Counted from the first letter of the stretch, positions 33,553 to 44,063 are shown. The stretch is 64,000 nt of DNA from an uncultured Verrucomicrobiota bacterium (GCA_903898675.1 CAIUGM010000020.1:1-64000); one strand, 5' to 3'. Translations and numbers: made by a program. Notes: generated by a model from the sequence alone, not told the origin.

Positions 33553-35280
33553 ATGTACTTAGCTGACCCTTTTCGCGTGAAGCAAACGTCCATAAAATTT
33601 CTCCTCTGGTGCACCGGGCTCCTGCTCGGGCTCACTCTCCGCGCCGGGACCGAGCAGGGTCCGGTGCGTGAGGCACCGGCGGATCAGATCGACCTGACCA
33701 GCGAGGAGCGCGCGTGGATCGCCGAGCATCCGGTGATCCGGGTGGGGGAAGATACCACCTACGAGCCCTACGCCATTTTGGATCAAGCGGGCCGGATCGT
33801 CGGCATTGACGCGGATTATCTCGACCTGATCAGCCGGCGAACCGGCCTGAAGTTCCATTTCCAGGCGCGCAGCAACTGGACCATCATGCTTGAAGCCTTC
33901 AAGGCTGGCGAGGTGGATCTCCTGCCCAGCCTCGGTTACGATCCCGATCGCGAGCTGTTCCTGAACTACACCAGGTCGTACGCCTTCGCCCCCAATGTGA
34001 TCGTCACGCAGAAGGACTCGCAGAATTTGTTCTCCATCGCTGACCTCAAGGGCCGCAAGGTTGGCATTCCCAAGGGCTACAGCGGACTGCGGCACGACCT
34101 GGCCGAAAATGCGCCTGGCAATGAGATCGTGGAATACAACACGCCACTGGAGTGCTATCAGGCGGTGGCCCGGGGCGAGGTGTTCGCCACCATCGCGGAC
34201 CTCGCGAATGCCTCATACCTGATCAAGACCCATGGCCTGACCACGCTACGCCTGGGCAGCGTAATCTCCACGTCGTCGGATATCTTCATCGGGGTGCGCA
34301 AGGACTGGCCGATGCTGGTCCAGATCTTGAACAAGGCCTTGTTCAGCATCACCCCGGAAGACCGGCTGCGGGTCAACAACCGCTGGGGCTCGGTCGAATT
34401 CACGACGGACGGCCGCTGGGCCGCCGCCTTCCGCATCGCCGCGGGGATCGCGGTGGCGGCCGTGCTGGTGTTCCTCTTTGTCTTTTATCACAACCGGCGC
34501 CTGGCCCGCGAGCTGACGGTCCGGCGCCGGATCCAGGGCGAGTTGGAACAGACGCGTGACCAACTGGTCCGCGCCAGCCAGGAAAAGAGCGAGCTGTTGC
34601 ACATGGTGGCGCACGACCTGCGCAGTCCGTTGACGGGGATACAGCTCGGCGTGGAACTGCTCCAGGGTGATTTCACGTCGTCGGCCGCCGAGTTGGCCGC
34701 GGCGGCGGGCCGGATCAAATCGTCGGCCGGGCAAATGGCCCGCCTGATCAACGACCTGCTTTCCGCGCAGAACATGGAGGAGGGACATTTCTCGCTGCAC
34801 TTTGTCGCCGGCGATGCCGTGGAGCTCGCGCGGGCCGCCGTGGCGGCGTTGCGCCCCGCGTCCGAGCACAAGCGGATCACGGTCGACTTGATCGTCCCCG
34901 CCGGCCCGGTGGTCCTCACCACCGATTTCGTCGCGTTGCAGCAGGTCGTGGACAACCTGCTGTCCAACGCCCTGAAGTATTCGCCCCCCGGCTCCCGCGT
35001 GGAGATCGTGCTGGCGACGACGCCCACCCACTGCCGCTTTGAGATCCGCGACCAGGGCCCGGGCGTGAAGCCGCAGGAGCGGGAGAAGATTTTCGAGAAA
35101 TTCGGCCGCGGCAGCGCCCAGCCGACGCAGGGCGAGGGTTCGCTCGGGCTGGGCCTCTGGATCGTGCGCCGGTTCGCGGTCGCGCTGCACGGCCGCGTGT
35201 GGTGCGAGTCGGGTCCGCGCGAGAACGGTTCGGTGTTCTTCGTGGAAGTGCCGCGCACGCCGCCCGTGGCGGTTGCTTGA
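33553..35280 (+). CDS. Hybrid sensor: periplasmic SBP_bac_3 domain plus histidine kinase
   Basis: A 575-residue protein. After an N-terminal hydrophobic signal (about 14-30) comes a family-3 solute-binding domain (residues about 60-285; IRVGEDTTYEPYAI, DYLDLISRRTGL, DLKGRKVGIPKG). Then come a membrane helix (about 295-318), a HisKA domain with phosphorylatable His354 (HMVAHDLRSPLTG) and an ATPase domain (VVDNLLSNALKYSPPG, RDQGPGV, GLGLWIVRRF). It would sense a small ligand such as an amino acid in the periplasm. No response regulator gene is adjacent, so it is an orphan kinase. Confidence 0.88.
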   Translation: MYLADPFRVKQTSIKFLLWCTGLLLGLTLRAGTEQGPVREAPADQIDLTSEERAWIAEHPVIRVGEDTTYEPYAILDQAGRIVGIDADYLDLISRRTGLKFHFQARSNWTIMLEAFKAGEVDLLPSLGYDPDRELFLNYTRSYAFAPNVIVTQKDSQNLFSIADLKGRKVGIPKGYSGLRHDLAENAPGNEIVEYNTPLECYQAVARGEVFATIADLANASYLIKTHGLTTLRLGSVISTSSDIFIGVRKDWPMLVQILNKALFSITPEDRLRVNNRWGSVEFTTDGRWAAAFRIAAGIAVAAVLVFLFVFYHNRRLARELTVRRRIQGELEQTRDQLVRASQEKSELLHMVAHDLRSPLTGIQLGVELLQGDFTSSAAELAAAAGRIKSSAGQMARLINDLLSAQNMEEGHFSLHFVAGDAVELARAAVAALRPASEHKRITVDLIVPAGPVVLTTDFVALQQVVDNLLSNALKYSPPGSRVEIVLATTPTHCRFEIRDQGPGVKPQEREKIFEKFGRGSAQPTQGEGSLGLGLWIVRRFAVALHGRVWCESGPRENGSVFFVEVPRTPPVAVA

Positions 35281-35638
35281 GCCGAAGGCAGAAGATCGCG
35301 GAAGCGCGGAGGAGCGGAAGGGTCGCCCACGGAACCCACGGAATACACAGAAAAATTGGGGCAATCCCGAGACAGATGATTGCCCGCGAATCACGCAGAT
35401 CAGCTGTCGTCAGGCTGATGGCTGAGAGGTAAACGCGAATAGAATGCCGGGAAAATACCCGGCACAGGATTGTGTATGACCGAGGTAATCCAGGTATTGC
35501 CGGTTCCTCTCCTGGAAGCCACGGGTAGTCTTCTGCCTGGATCGGCTTCCGGTTTCGCGGGATCACGAGCTGCCGCGCTTAATCCATTTCCGTGTATTCC
35601 GTGTGTTCCGTGGGCCACCTGCCTTGGAGGTATCGGCG
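35281..35638. other. Gene-free 358-bp interval containing a MITE-like element
   Basis: No supported gene. It holds 29-base inverted repeats at 35325-35353 and 35587-35615 (27 of 29 matching; pattern CCCACGGAACCCACGGAATA). Inside is a hairpin TGCCGGG-AAAATA-CCCGGCA (35445-35464). The arrangement looks like a small non-autonomous repeat element between the kinase gene and a convergent lipoprotein gene. Confidence 0.6.
35325..35615. repeat. About 290-bp element with 29-bp terminal inverted repeats
   Basis: Arms 35325-35353 and 35587-35615 differ at two positions. The middle is gene-free and holds smaller hairpins. No target-site duplication is obvious, so mobility is inferred. Confidence 0.55.
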
Positions 35639-36712
35639 CTACTGAGGCAGGCCGGCCTCGCGGGCGAGGCCGAGCAGCGGCTCGTCGCGCGGGAACACCT
35701 TCAGGAAGGCTTGGAGCAGCAGGTCGGCGTTCGGGCTGAAGTTGGCGTGGCCCAGCTCCTGGCCGCGGTGGGTCACGACGAGGACGTGGCACATGAAACA
35801 GAAATCGAGCGCGACCACGTCATCGCCCCGGTGGAAGCGCAGCCGGAGATAAAACTGCGGCCGCCGCCCGCCGTTGCCGGCCTGCCAGTCGTACGATTTT
35901 TCGCTGAGCAAAAGATCGCGCAGCATCGCCGCGGGCTCGGCGGCCACCGGCACGAAGGCGGTTTCCTCGTACCGCTCGGTGCTCCGGTCGATGCTCCCGT
36001 CGGCCCGCGTCGCGGCCGGGATGTGCCGGAGGAGGCAGGCGTCGACTTTGTCGGCACTGAGGACGATTTGGAGGTTCTCGAGAGTGACGAATAGCCCAAC
36101 TAGCATCGCCGGATTTGTTGCTTCTAGTGCGCGAAGCTCCTCCGTGGTGGGAAACTCGGCCAAGGGCAGTCCATTTCGTGTGAATACAGAATCGAAGACG
36201 GATTCGCTTTTAGCGCTGATCGAGAAATTGATTACTTGCGTGCCGGTTTTCATCTGACCGTTCCCACAATGAAAGCAGACAACCAGTTCGCCTTTACCTT
36301 CTGAGGTCTCGAACAAGAGTGCGTGTCTAGGCAGAAAACAGCCAGCTGTGAGCATTCCAACAGAAATACCTTCCTGAAGAGCATAGGCTAGTTTTCGGAT
36401 TTCAGCCCGTTCAGTGATTTTCTTTCGACCAATGATATCGAATCCTTCAATCTTCCCTGTTGCCGGGTGTCGCGCAGTAAGACTTGGGTGGCTCGTCGGA
36501 GGGCTTAGTTTTGCCAACTCTGGAAGGGGATCGAGCGATACTAATTCCACCTCCCGGGCGTGGAGAATATAGTCCTTGATGCGCGAAGCTTTTTTCTCGG
36601 CTGCGATTCGCATTTCAGCCGTGGGAAGCACGATATCTTCATTATTCGCGCAGCCTGTCAGCCAGAGGATGCTTACTGCGAGGAGTAGAGGTTTCTGCAC
36701 AGATGCCTTCAT
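35639..36712 (-). CDS. Lipoprotein with two homologous CFxC domains, unknown function
   Basis: A 357-residue protein. The lipoprotein signal has lipobox LTGC. Two halves align with each other: the first contains LVVCFHCGNGQM and the second VALDFCFMCHVLVV. Each is followed by about 35 residues ending in similar hydrophobic segments (SVFDSVFTRNGLPL; LLLQAFLKVFPRDEPL). The CFxC motifs could bind metal or form disulfides. The DNA for the N-terminal half (about 36085-36712) is clearly more AT-rich than that for the C-terminal half, so the halves may have different origins. I do not recognise the family. Confidence 0.6.
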   Translation of the reverse strand: MKASVQKPLLLAVSILWLTGCANNEDIVLPTAEMRIAAEKKASRIKDYILHAREVELVSLDPLPELAKLSPPTSHPSLTARHPATGKIEGFDIIGRKKITERAEIRKLAYALQEGISVGMLTAGCFLPRHALLFETSEGKGELVVCFHCGNGQMKTGTQVINFSISAKSESVFDSVFTRNGLPLAEFPTTEELRALEATNPAMLVGLFVTLENLQIVLSADKVDACLLRHIPAATRADGSIDRSTERYEETAFVPVAAEPAAMLRDLLLSEKSYDWQAGNGGRRPQFYLRLRFHRGDDVVALDFCFMCHVLVVTHRGQELGHANFSPNADLLLQAFLKVFPRDEPLLGLAREAGLPQ

Positions 36713-36724
36713 GGTGCGTAGTCA

Positions 36725-38467
36725 CACCATCGGCCGGAACTTCCCGACCACGCCCGACAGGCAGGCGGTGATCTGGCCGAGGGAACAGACCTCGACGGTG
36801 TTGACCAGCTCGGCGAAGACGTTGCCGCCGTGGCGGGCGACATTTTCCAGTCGTTGCAGGGCCGCGGGGGCCTTTTTGGCGTGCTTCTGCTTGAAGGCGC
36901 GGAGGCGCTCGACTTGGAGCCGCTGCTTCCGGGGCGAAGTGCGGGCGAGCGGCACGCTGGGCATCGGCTCGTCGTTCACGTACTTGTTCAGGCCGATGAT
37001 GGGCCGCGTACCGGCGTAGATCTGCTTCTCGTAGTTGTGGCCGGCCTCCTGGATTTTGCTGCGCTGGTAGCGCTGCTCCTGGGCGGCGAGGACGCCGCCC
37101 AGCGTGTTCATCTCGCGGAACACGGCCAGGATCGCCTGCTCGACCTGCCTTTCCAGGATCAGGAGGCCGGGCGCGCCGCCGAACATGTTCATCATGTGTT
37201 TGAAGACCCCCGACTCCTCCATGATGATCGACTGGCCATGCGAGGCGAGGGTTGCGTACTGCTCCGTCGGCGTGGTGAACGGTTCGTCGGCGGAGTTGGA
37301 GTGACACGAGTTCGTGTAGTTCATGTACGACAGCATCAGCTCGACGGCCGTGCGCGTGAGATTGTTCTGGAACTCGGCGGCGATCAGCGAACGGCCCGAG
37401 GTCTGCGTGTGCAGCTTGAGAATCTGCGCCTTCGGGTTGGCGGCAAAGACCTCCCTCATGCCGATCGCCCAGATGCGGCGGCAGACGCGGCCGAGGACGA
37501 GGTATTCCACATCAAGGCCGCAATCGAGGAAGAAGGACAGGCGCGGGCCGAACTCGTTGACGTCGGCGCCGCGCGCCCGGAGTAATCCGGCGTACGTGAA
37601 ACCGTTGGCCAGGGTGAAGGCCGCCTGCTGCACCGGCGTGGCGCCGGCCTCGGCGATGTGATACCCGGAAATGCTGACCGGATACCACCGGGGCATGTTC
37701 GGCACGCACCACTCGATCATGTCGCAGAGGAAGCGCAGTGACGCGTCGATCGGGAAGATCACCTCGTTCTGCGCCTGGACTTCCTTGAGCATGTCGGCCT
37801 GGATCGTGCCGCGCAGGTTGGGCACGCACCCGGGGCCGAAGCGGCGTTTCGCGGCGGCGATGAACATCGCGAGGATCATGGGCGCCGGCGCGTTCATGGT
37901 CATCGACACCGACGCGTCCTTGCGGGTGAGGTCGAAGCCGGCGAACAACCGGGTCATGTCCTCGACCGTGTCGATCGCGACTCCGCCCTCGCCGACCTTG
38001 CCGAGCACGCCCTCATGGTCGGAGTCGAGGCCGTACAGCGTCGGACCGTCGAACGCGGTGGAAAGCCGGAGGCTCTTCTGGTGCTGGCCGAGGTAGTGGA
38101 AGCGCGCGTTGGTGTCCTCGGCCAGGCCCAGCCCGGCGAACAGCCGCATGGGTTCCTCGCCGGTGCCGCTGACCTTATCGAGATACATCTCGCGGTAGGC
38201 GGCGTTGGCGTATGGAAATTCGCCGGGCAAGCCCTGGCCCAGCAGGTACTCGGCGATGGCGCCCGGTTCGTCGGTCTGGGGCAGGGCCAGGCGCGGGAGC
38301 GCGGTGCCGGTGGGCGAGTGGGTGGTTTCGATGGAGGCGCGGATCTTGGCCCAGCGCTCGCGCAACGCGGTGGCGAAGGCGGGATCGGTGCGGGCGCGGG
38401 CGACCTCGGCGGCGACGTGCCGGTTGTAGGCGTCGACGGAGTCGGCAATTTTTCCGAGTGAATTCAT
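36725..38467 (-). CDS. Isobutyryl-CoA mutase-type catalytic subunit (IcmF-like, lacking B12 domain)
   Basis: A 580-residue protein with the catalytic barrel of methylmalonyl-/isobutyryl-CoA mutases and no C-terminal cobalamin domain. Motifs EEPMRLFAGLG, RLSTAFDGPTLYG, GGVAIDTVEDM, SVSMTMNAPAPMILAMF and RGTIQADMLKEVQAQNEVIFP follow the IcmF pattern rather than that of MCM. The reaction is interconversion of isobutyryl-CoA and butyryl-CoA (substrate inferred). The gene upstream (61 bp away, same strand) supplies the B12 and G-protein domains that are fused to this one in canonical IcmF. It ends about 12 bp before the lipoprotein start. Confidence 0.82.
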
Positions 38468-38528
38468 GGGCGGGACGGAGGAGTCACCACGAAACGCGCC
38501 AAGGACACGGGAAAAGGATTCATGGCGT

Positions 38529-39722
38529 TCATTTCGATTTTGCGCTCAGGCCGAGAATTGCCGCGTACAGCGCGTCGACCCCCGGGTCGAAGTGCTTCGC
38601 GGCGGTGGTTGGGTGCAGGGTCTGGCCGCGGCCGTTCTGGTCGAGCCGGGCCTGGATCTCGGCGCGGGCCGTGTGCGCCATCGGGTGGTCGCACTTGTTG
38701 AGGGCGACCAGGTCGGCGCCGTTGAGCAGCGCGATCTTCTGCAGCTGGATGAGGCCGCCGTAATAGGGCGCGAGGACAAAGAGGGTCGCGTCGACGAGCT
38801 TCGGGCCGCGGCCGAAAATACGGAAAGGATCGCTCTCCTGGCCGACGCCGACGGACTCGACGAGGATCAGGTCAAACTCGCCGGAGGCCTTCAGGATGTC
38901 GATTGCGGCCGGCGCGGCGGCCGAAAGGCCGGTCAGGCTGCCGCGCGTGGCGAGCGAGCGGAAGAACACGCGGTCGTCCTGCGAGTAGATGGCGGAGACG
39001 CGGTCGCCGAGGATCGCGCCGCCCGTGTCCGGATGGGACGGATCGTTGGCCAGGATCGCAATCCGGCCGGCGGGATTTCCCTGTAGAAAACGCGACGTGA
39101 GTTCGTCGATCAGCGTGGACTTGCCCGCGCCACCCGGGCCGGCGACGCCGACCACGTAGGAACGATGCGGTGCACCGTTCCTGGAACGGGGAGCAGGGAG
39201 CAGGGGGAAGGAAAGGCCGGACTCGGCGAGCGTGATGGCGCGGGCCAAGGCCCGGTCGCCCTTGAACCTGGCGTTGGGTTTCGCGGCGCGGCCGTAGTGG
39301 CGCTTGATCTCGGCCATCATGGAATCGAGCGACGTACCGGCGAAATAGATGCGGTCCGTGCCCTGGCGCTGCATGAGGCGCGCATCGGCCTGGGTGATCG
39401 TGCCGCCGCCGCCGCCGAACACGGGGATGTCGCCGCCGCCCCCTTTCTTCAGCTGGTCGACGACCTCCTTGAAGAAGACGATATGCCCGCCGTTGTAGGA
39501 GCTGAGGCCGACCACGTTAACGTCCTCCTGGATGGCGGCGCGGACAATGGCCGAGGCCGGCTGGTGGTAGCCGAGGTAGATGACCTCGATGCCGTGGCGG
39601 GCGAGCTCGATGTTGATCGTGGTGACCGCGCTGTCGTGCCCGTCGCAGATCGGCACCGCGGTGAGAATACGGAGCGGTCCGGCGGGACGGGCGGTGGAGC
39701 GCGTGGTTTTTGCTCGGGCCAT
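38529..39722 (-). CDS. Cobalamin-binding domain fused to MeaB-like G-protein chaperone (IcmF N-terminal half)
   Basis: A 397-residue protein. The N-terminal B12-binding domain has ICDGHDSAVTTIN (His is the cobalt ligand) and VVGLSSYNGGH. Then comes a P-loop GTPase like MeaB/ArgK: GVAGPGGAGKSTLIDEL (Walker A), VESVGVGQES and ALNKCD. The domain order B12-G protein followed by a separate mutase gene exactly mirrors single-chain IcmF. The G protein guards loading of the mutase with cofactor. The start is the ATG at 39722; it is divergent from the oxidoreductase, with 144 bp between. No cobalamin riboswitch is seen there. Confidence 0.85.
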   Translation of the reverse strand: MARAKTTRSTARPAGPLRILTAVPICDGHDSAVTTINIELARHGIEVIYLGYHQPASAIVRAAIQEDVNVVGLSSYNGGHIVFFKEVVDQLKKGGGGDIPVFGGGGGTITQADARLMQRQGTDRIYFAGTSLDSMMAEIKRHYGRAAKPNARFKGDRALARAITLAESGLSFPLLPAPRSRNGAPHRSYVVGVAGPGGAGKSTLIDELTSRFLQGNPAGRIAILANDPSHPDTGGAILGDRVSAIYSQDDRVFFRSLATRGSLTGLSAAAPAAIDILKASGEFDLILVESVGVGQESDPFRIFGRGPKLVDATLFVLAPYYGGLIQLQKIALLNGADLVALNKCDHPMAHTARAEIQARLDQNGRGQTLHPTTAAKHFDPGVDALYAAILGLSAKSK

Positions 39723-39866
39723 GGGTGCCACACAAACCAAGCCGGCCGCCGGGTGCAATGGCCGAGCGCAGGTGGCCGGGCCGGTGTGGTTATTTCCTCC
39801 TTTCGGCGTAACAGGTGTGCTACTTTCCCCCTCGGTCCAGTTGCAACGTCCGTCCGCTACCCCGCC

Positions 39867-40982
39867 ATGAAAACCTCCCCCGTCTCCCGTCGCCGGTTCC
39901 TTGGACAAATCACCACCGCCGCGGCGCTCGCCTTCGCTCCGCACTGGGGCCGGGCCGTCGACCGTCCGGCCCCGGCCCGCAAGCTGGGCGTCGCCCTGGT
40001 CGGCCTCGGCAGTTACAGCCACTACCACCTCGCGCCGGCCCTGCATCGCACGCAGTACTGCCGGCTCGCCGGCGTCGTCACCGGCGATGCGGCGAAGGGC
40101 GCCGCGTGGGCGCGCGACCATGGGTTTCCCGCGACGAGTGTCTATGGTTACGACACGATGGCGCGGCTGGCCGCAAATCCGGCGATCGACATCGTTTACG
40201 TCGTGACGCCCAACGGGCTCCACGCGGAGCACTGCATCGCCGCGGCCCGGGCGGGCAAGCATGTCATTTGTGAGAAACCGATGGCCAACACCGCCGCCGA
40301 GTGCGACGCCATCATCGCGGCCTGCCGCGCCGCGGGCGTGCGGCTGACGGTCGGTTACCGGCTGCACTATGAGCCGCATCACGCCGAGCTGGCCCGGCTG
40401 GCGCGCGAACAGGTCTTTGGCCCGTTCAAGCGGATGCAGGGGGCAAACGGCTTTCGCATGGGCTCGCCCGGTGGCTGGCGGGTGGACAAGAAACTGGCGG
40501 GCGGCGGTCCGCTGATGGACATGGGCGTCTATCTCATCCAGGCCGTCTGCATGGCCAAGGTGGAGGTCGCGCCCGTGGCGGTGACGGCGAAATTCGACGC
40601 CACGACCCGGCCCGCGCTCTTTTCCGAAGTGGAGGAGTCGGTGCGGTGGACGATGGAATACGCCGACGGAGCGAAGGCGGATTGCCATGCGACCTACGCC
40701 GAGGGCGTCAGCCGTTTCCGGGCCGAGTCGGACCGGGGCTGGGCCTCGCTTGACGAACCTGCCTTCTACTATGAAGACCCGGTGCTGACGACTTCGCGCG
40801 GCAAGGTAGATCTGCCCAATGTCAACCATCAGGTCGCTCAGCTGGACGGCATGGCGGCGGAACTGCTGGCCGGCCGGCCGTCGATCGCGCCCGGTGAGAT
40901 GGGCCGGCGCGACCTGGCGATCGTGGATGCGATCTATGCCTCCGCGCGGGCGGGCGGCAAGCGGGTCGAGGTGCTGGGGTAG
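39867..40982 (+). CDS. Secreted Gfo/Idh/MocA-family oxidoreductase (Tat substrate)
   Basis: A 371-residue protein. The twin-arginine signal SRRRFLGQITTAAALAFA is followed by a Rossmann domain (LGVALVGLGSYSHYHL), the EKPMANTAAE motif (Lys-Pro of the family), and a C-terminal domain (GGGPLMDMGVYLIQAVC). These enzymes oxidise sugars or related compounds using tightly held NADP; Tat export is common in glucose-fructose-oxidoreductase-like members. The start is ATG 39867. Substrate unknown. Confidence 0.85.
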   Translation: MKTSPVSRRRFLGQITTAAALAFAPHWGRAVDRPAPARKLGVALVGLGSYSHYHLAPALHRTQYCRLAGVVTGDAAKGAAWARDHGFPATSVYGYDTMARLAANPAIDIVYVVTPNGLHAEHCIAAARAGKHVICEKPMANTAAECDAIIAACRAAGVRLTVGYRLHYEPHHAELARLAREQVFGPFKRMQGANGFRMGSPGGWRVDKKLAGGGPLMDMGVYLIQAVCMAKVEVAPVAVTAKFDATTRPALFSEVEESVRWTMEYADGAKADCHATYAEGVSRFRAESDRGWASLDEPAFYYEDPVLTTSRGKVDLPNVNHQVAQLDGMAAELLAGRPSIAPGEMGRRDLAIVDAIYASARAGGKRVEVLG

Positions 40983-41014
40983 TCGGCGAAAAAACTACGC
41001 AGGGTGGAGCGGCC

Positions 41015-42412
<1,398 letters not shown>

Positions 42413-42593
42413 GGGGATGATTTTTTGTGTTCACGAATTACACGGATTGCGCAGGGGCAGAAGCCTGAAATGACCGGGCCGCGGTTGCGACGACAGGGAT
42501 TGCCCGGCCCGGTGCCGGGAAAATGCGGACTTTTTTCCGTCCGTCGCTCGATTTTTGCGCAACCGACTCCGCGCGATGGCAGTCCTAATGGGG

Positions 42594-43046
42594 ATGAACT
42601 CCCTAAATACTAAAGTCAGTCACACGGCACTCCGCGTTGCCCTGTGGTCGATTGTTTCCGGCGGACTGGCTTTTGTGGCTGGCTGCGCCTCTGAACCGCA
42701 ATCCCATGTTGTCTCCGCCCCACCGCCGCCGGCGCCCGTCGCCACGCAGGTCGTGGTCGCGCAGCAACAGCCCACGCAGGTGGTTGTCACCGGCACGACG
42801 CAGACGCCCAACGGCACCATCATCGTCATGCAGTCGCCGCCGGCACTGCAGCAGGAGGTAATCCTCGCCCAGCCCACCTCCGATCACAAATGGATCCCGG
42901 GCTACTGGACGTGGCGCAACAACCGTTATGAATGGATGTCCGGCCACTGGGAACTGCCCCCGACCTCCGGTTCGGTCTGGGTCGCACCCCGCTGGGAGCA
43001 CACCAGCGATGGCGGCTACCGGTTCTACGAAGGGTATTGGAACTGA
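42594..43046 (+). CDS. Lipoprotein with WXXGXW-type repeat (copy 1)
   Basis: About 150 residues. The signal ends in lipobox FVAGC, followed by a Pro/Gln/Val-rich low-complexity stretch and a C-terminal YXWXXGXW-type repeat (HKWIPGYWTWRNNRYEW, SGHWELPP, WVAPRWE). This repeat family is found in cell-surface proteins of proteobacteria and Verrucomicrobiota and may bind cell-wall material. ATGs at 42576 and 42588 are alternative starts. A terminator follows, then a larger paralogue. Confidence 0.7.
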   Translation: MNSLNTKVSHTALRVALWSIVSGGLAFVAGCASEPQSHVVSAPPPPAPVATQVVVAQQQPTQVVVTGTTQTPNGTIIVMQSPPALQQEVILAQPTSDHKWIPGYWTWRNNRYEWMSGHWELPPTSGSVWVAPRWEHTSDGGYRFYEGYWN

Positions 43047-43070
43047 GTTCCTGCCCGATCTCTTGCAGCC

Positions 43071-43102
43071 AACGGCGCGGAACATTCCGCGCCGTTATTT
43101 TT
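43071..43102 (+). terminator. Rho-independent terminator
   Basis: AACGGCGCGGAA (43071-43082) pairs fully with TTCCGCGCCGTT (43085-43096), a 12-bp stem with a tiny CA loop (in practice a few inner pairs open), followed by ATTTTT. It separates the two WXXGXW lipoprotein genes. Confidence 0.85.
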
Positions 43103-43136
43103 GGAAACCAAACCGCGCGCTGCGCGTCTATGTCGC

Positions 43137-43805
43137 ATGACCACTCCATTCAGACAGATTTTGCGCCGCCCGGGTGCGGCCCGCGCCGTCCTCCTGCTGC
43201 CGTGCCTGGCCTTCGTGGCCGGCTGTGTCGTTGAGGAACCCCGCGTCCGCCGCACCGTTTACGTCCAGGCCCCACCGCCGCCGAACGAGGTCGTGGTGAT
43301 CGAGGCCGCCCCGCCCCCGCCGCGGGAGGAAATCATCGTGGTGCAGCCGTCGCCGGCGCACATCTGGATCCGGGGCTACTGGGGCTGGCAGGGCGGCCGG
43401 CACGTGTGGCAGGGAGGCCATTGGGAACTGCCCCCGCAGCCGGGAGCCGCCTGGGTTGAACCCCGCTGGGAGCACCGCGAGCGCGGCTACGTATTCATCG
43501 CCGGCAGCTGGCGCAACGGCCCGGTGGTGGTGAATGAACGCGTCACGGTGCAGCCGTCGGTCAGCGTGCACCTTAACTTTGTCGCCGTCCCGCCCCCGCC
43601 GCCGCGGCACGAGATCGTTATCGAGGCCCAGCGGCCCTCGCGCGACCACGTCTGGATCAAGGGCTATTGGATCTGGCACGACGGCCGGCATGTCTGGCGT
43701 GACGGCCACTGGGAGCGCCCGCCGCATCCCCATGCCGTGTGGATCGAGCCGCGCTGGGAGCACCACGCCGAGGGCCATGTGTTCATCGAGGGCTACTGGC
43801 GCTGA
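43137..43805 (+). CDS. Lipoprotein with two WXXGXW-type repeat blocks (copy 2)
   Basis: A 222-residue protein. The lipobox FVAGC is followed by a Pro-rich spacer and two repeat blocks: HIWIRGYWGWQGGRHVW with GHWELPPQPG and WVEPRWEH, then HVWIKGYWIWHDGRHVW with GHWERPPHPH and WIEPRWEH. It shares lipobox, spacer and repeat with the upstream gene and is a duplicated, extended paralogue. It is likely anchored in the outer membrane. ATG 43137 starts the signal directly. Confidence 0.78.
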   Translation: MTTPFRQILRRPGAARAVLLLPCLAFVAGCVVEEPRVRRTVYVQAPPPPNEVVVIEAAPPPPREEIIVVQPSPAHIWIRGYWGWQGGRHVWQGGHWELPPQPGAAWVEPRWEHRERGYVFIAGSWRNGPVVVNERVTVQPSVSVHLNFVAVPPPPPRHEIVIEAQRPSRDHVWIKGYWIWHDGRHVWRDGHWERPPHPHAVWIEPRWEHHAEGHVFIEGYWR

Positions 43806-43827
43806 GCGTCCCGGTTTGGAAATACGA

Positions 43828-43856
43828 AAGGCGCGGATGAATCCGCGCCTTTTTTT
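43828..43856. terminator. Bidirectional Rho-independent terminator
   Basis: AAGGCGCGGAT and ATCCGCGCCTT form a perfect 11-bp stem, with a T-run after it on the plus strand and, because the stem opens with A bases, a T-run also on the minus strand. It serves the WXXGXW gene (plus) and the SDR plus small-peptide transcript (minus). Confidence 0.85.
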
Positions 43857-43970
43857 GCGTCGCAGCCCGCCGACGCTCGCCCGGCGAAGCCCGGCGGAAA
43901 TCACGAACCGGCCGAATCCACCGCGTCACTCGGATGCAAGCGACGCGGCGTGGCCGGTCTGGTGTGCCGA

Positions 43971-44045
43971 TTAATTCGTGGCCCCGTCGCTGTCAGTAGC
44001 GACGAGCAGGCACAGCGCAGATAAAACAAAGACCATGGCGAGCAT
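43971..44045 (-). CDS. 24-residue hydrophobic peptide, paralogue of the one at 46852
   Basis: A 25-codon frame with ATG at 44045 and an AGGA about 8 bases upstream. The peptide starts MLAMVFVLSALCLLV and ends with a short polar tail. Codon for codon the centre VLSALCLLV is identical in a second frame of exactly the same length at 46852-46926, and both tails start with a small residue then TD. One transmembrane helix is predicted. It starts 18 bases after the SDR gene stop. Function unknown; the matching copies argue that it is a real gene. Confidence 0.65.
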   Translation of the reverse strand: MLAMVFVLSALCLLVATDSDGATN

Positions 44046-44063
44046 GAGAGGTTCCTCGGTGGT

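Noticed and set aside
39723-39866. Cobalamin riboswitch before the B12-binding gene
   Set aside because: No B12-box-like or multi-helix pattern could be found in the 144-bp divergent interval.
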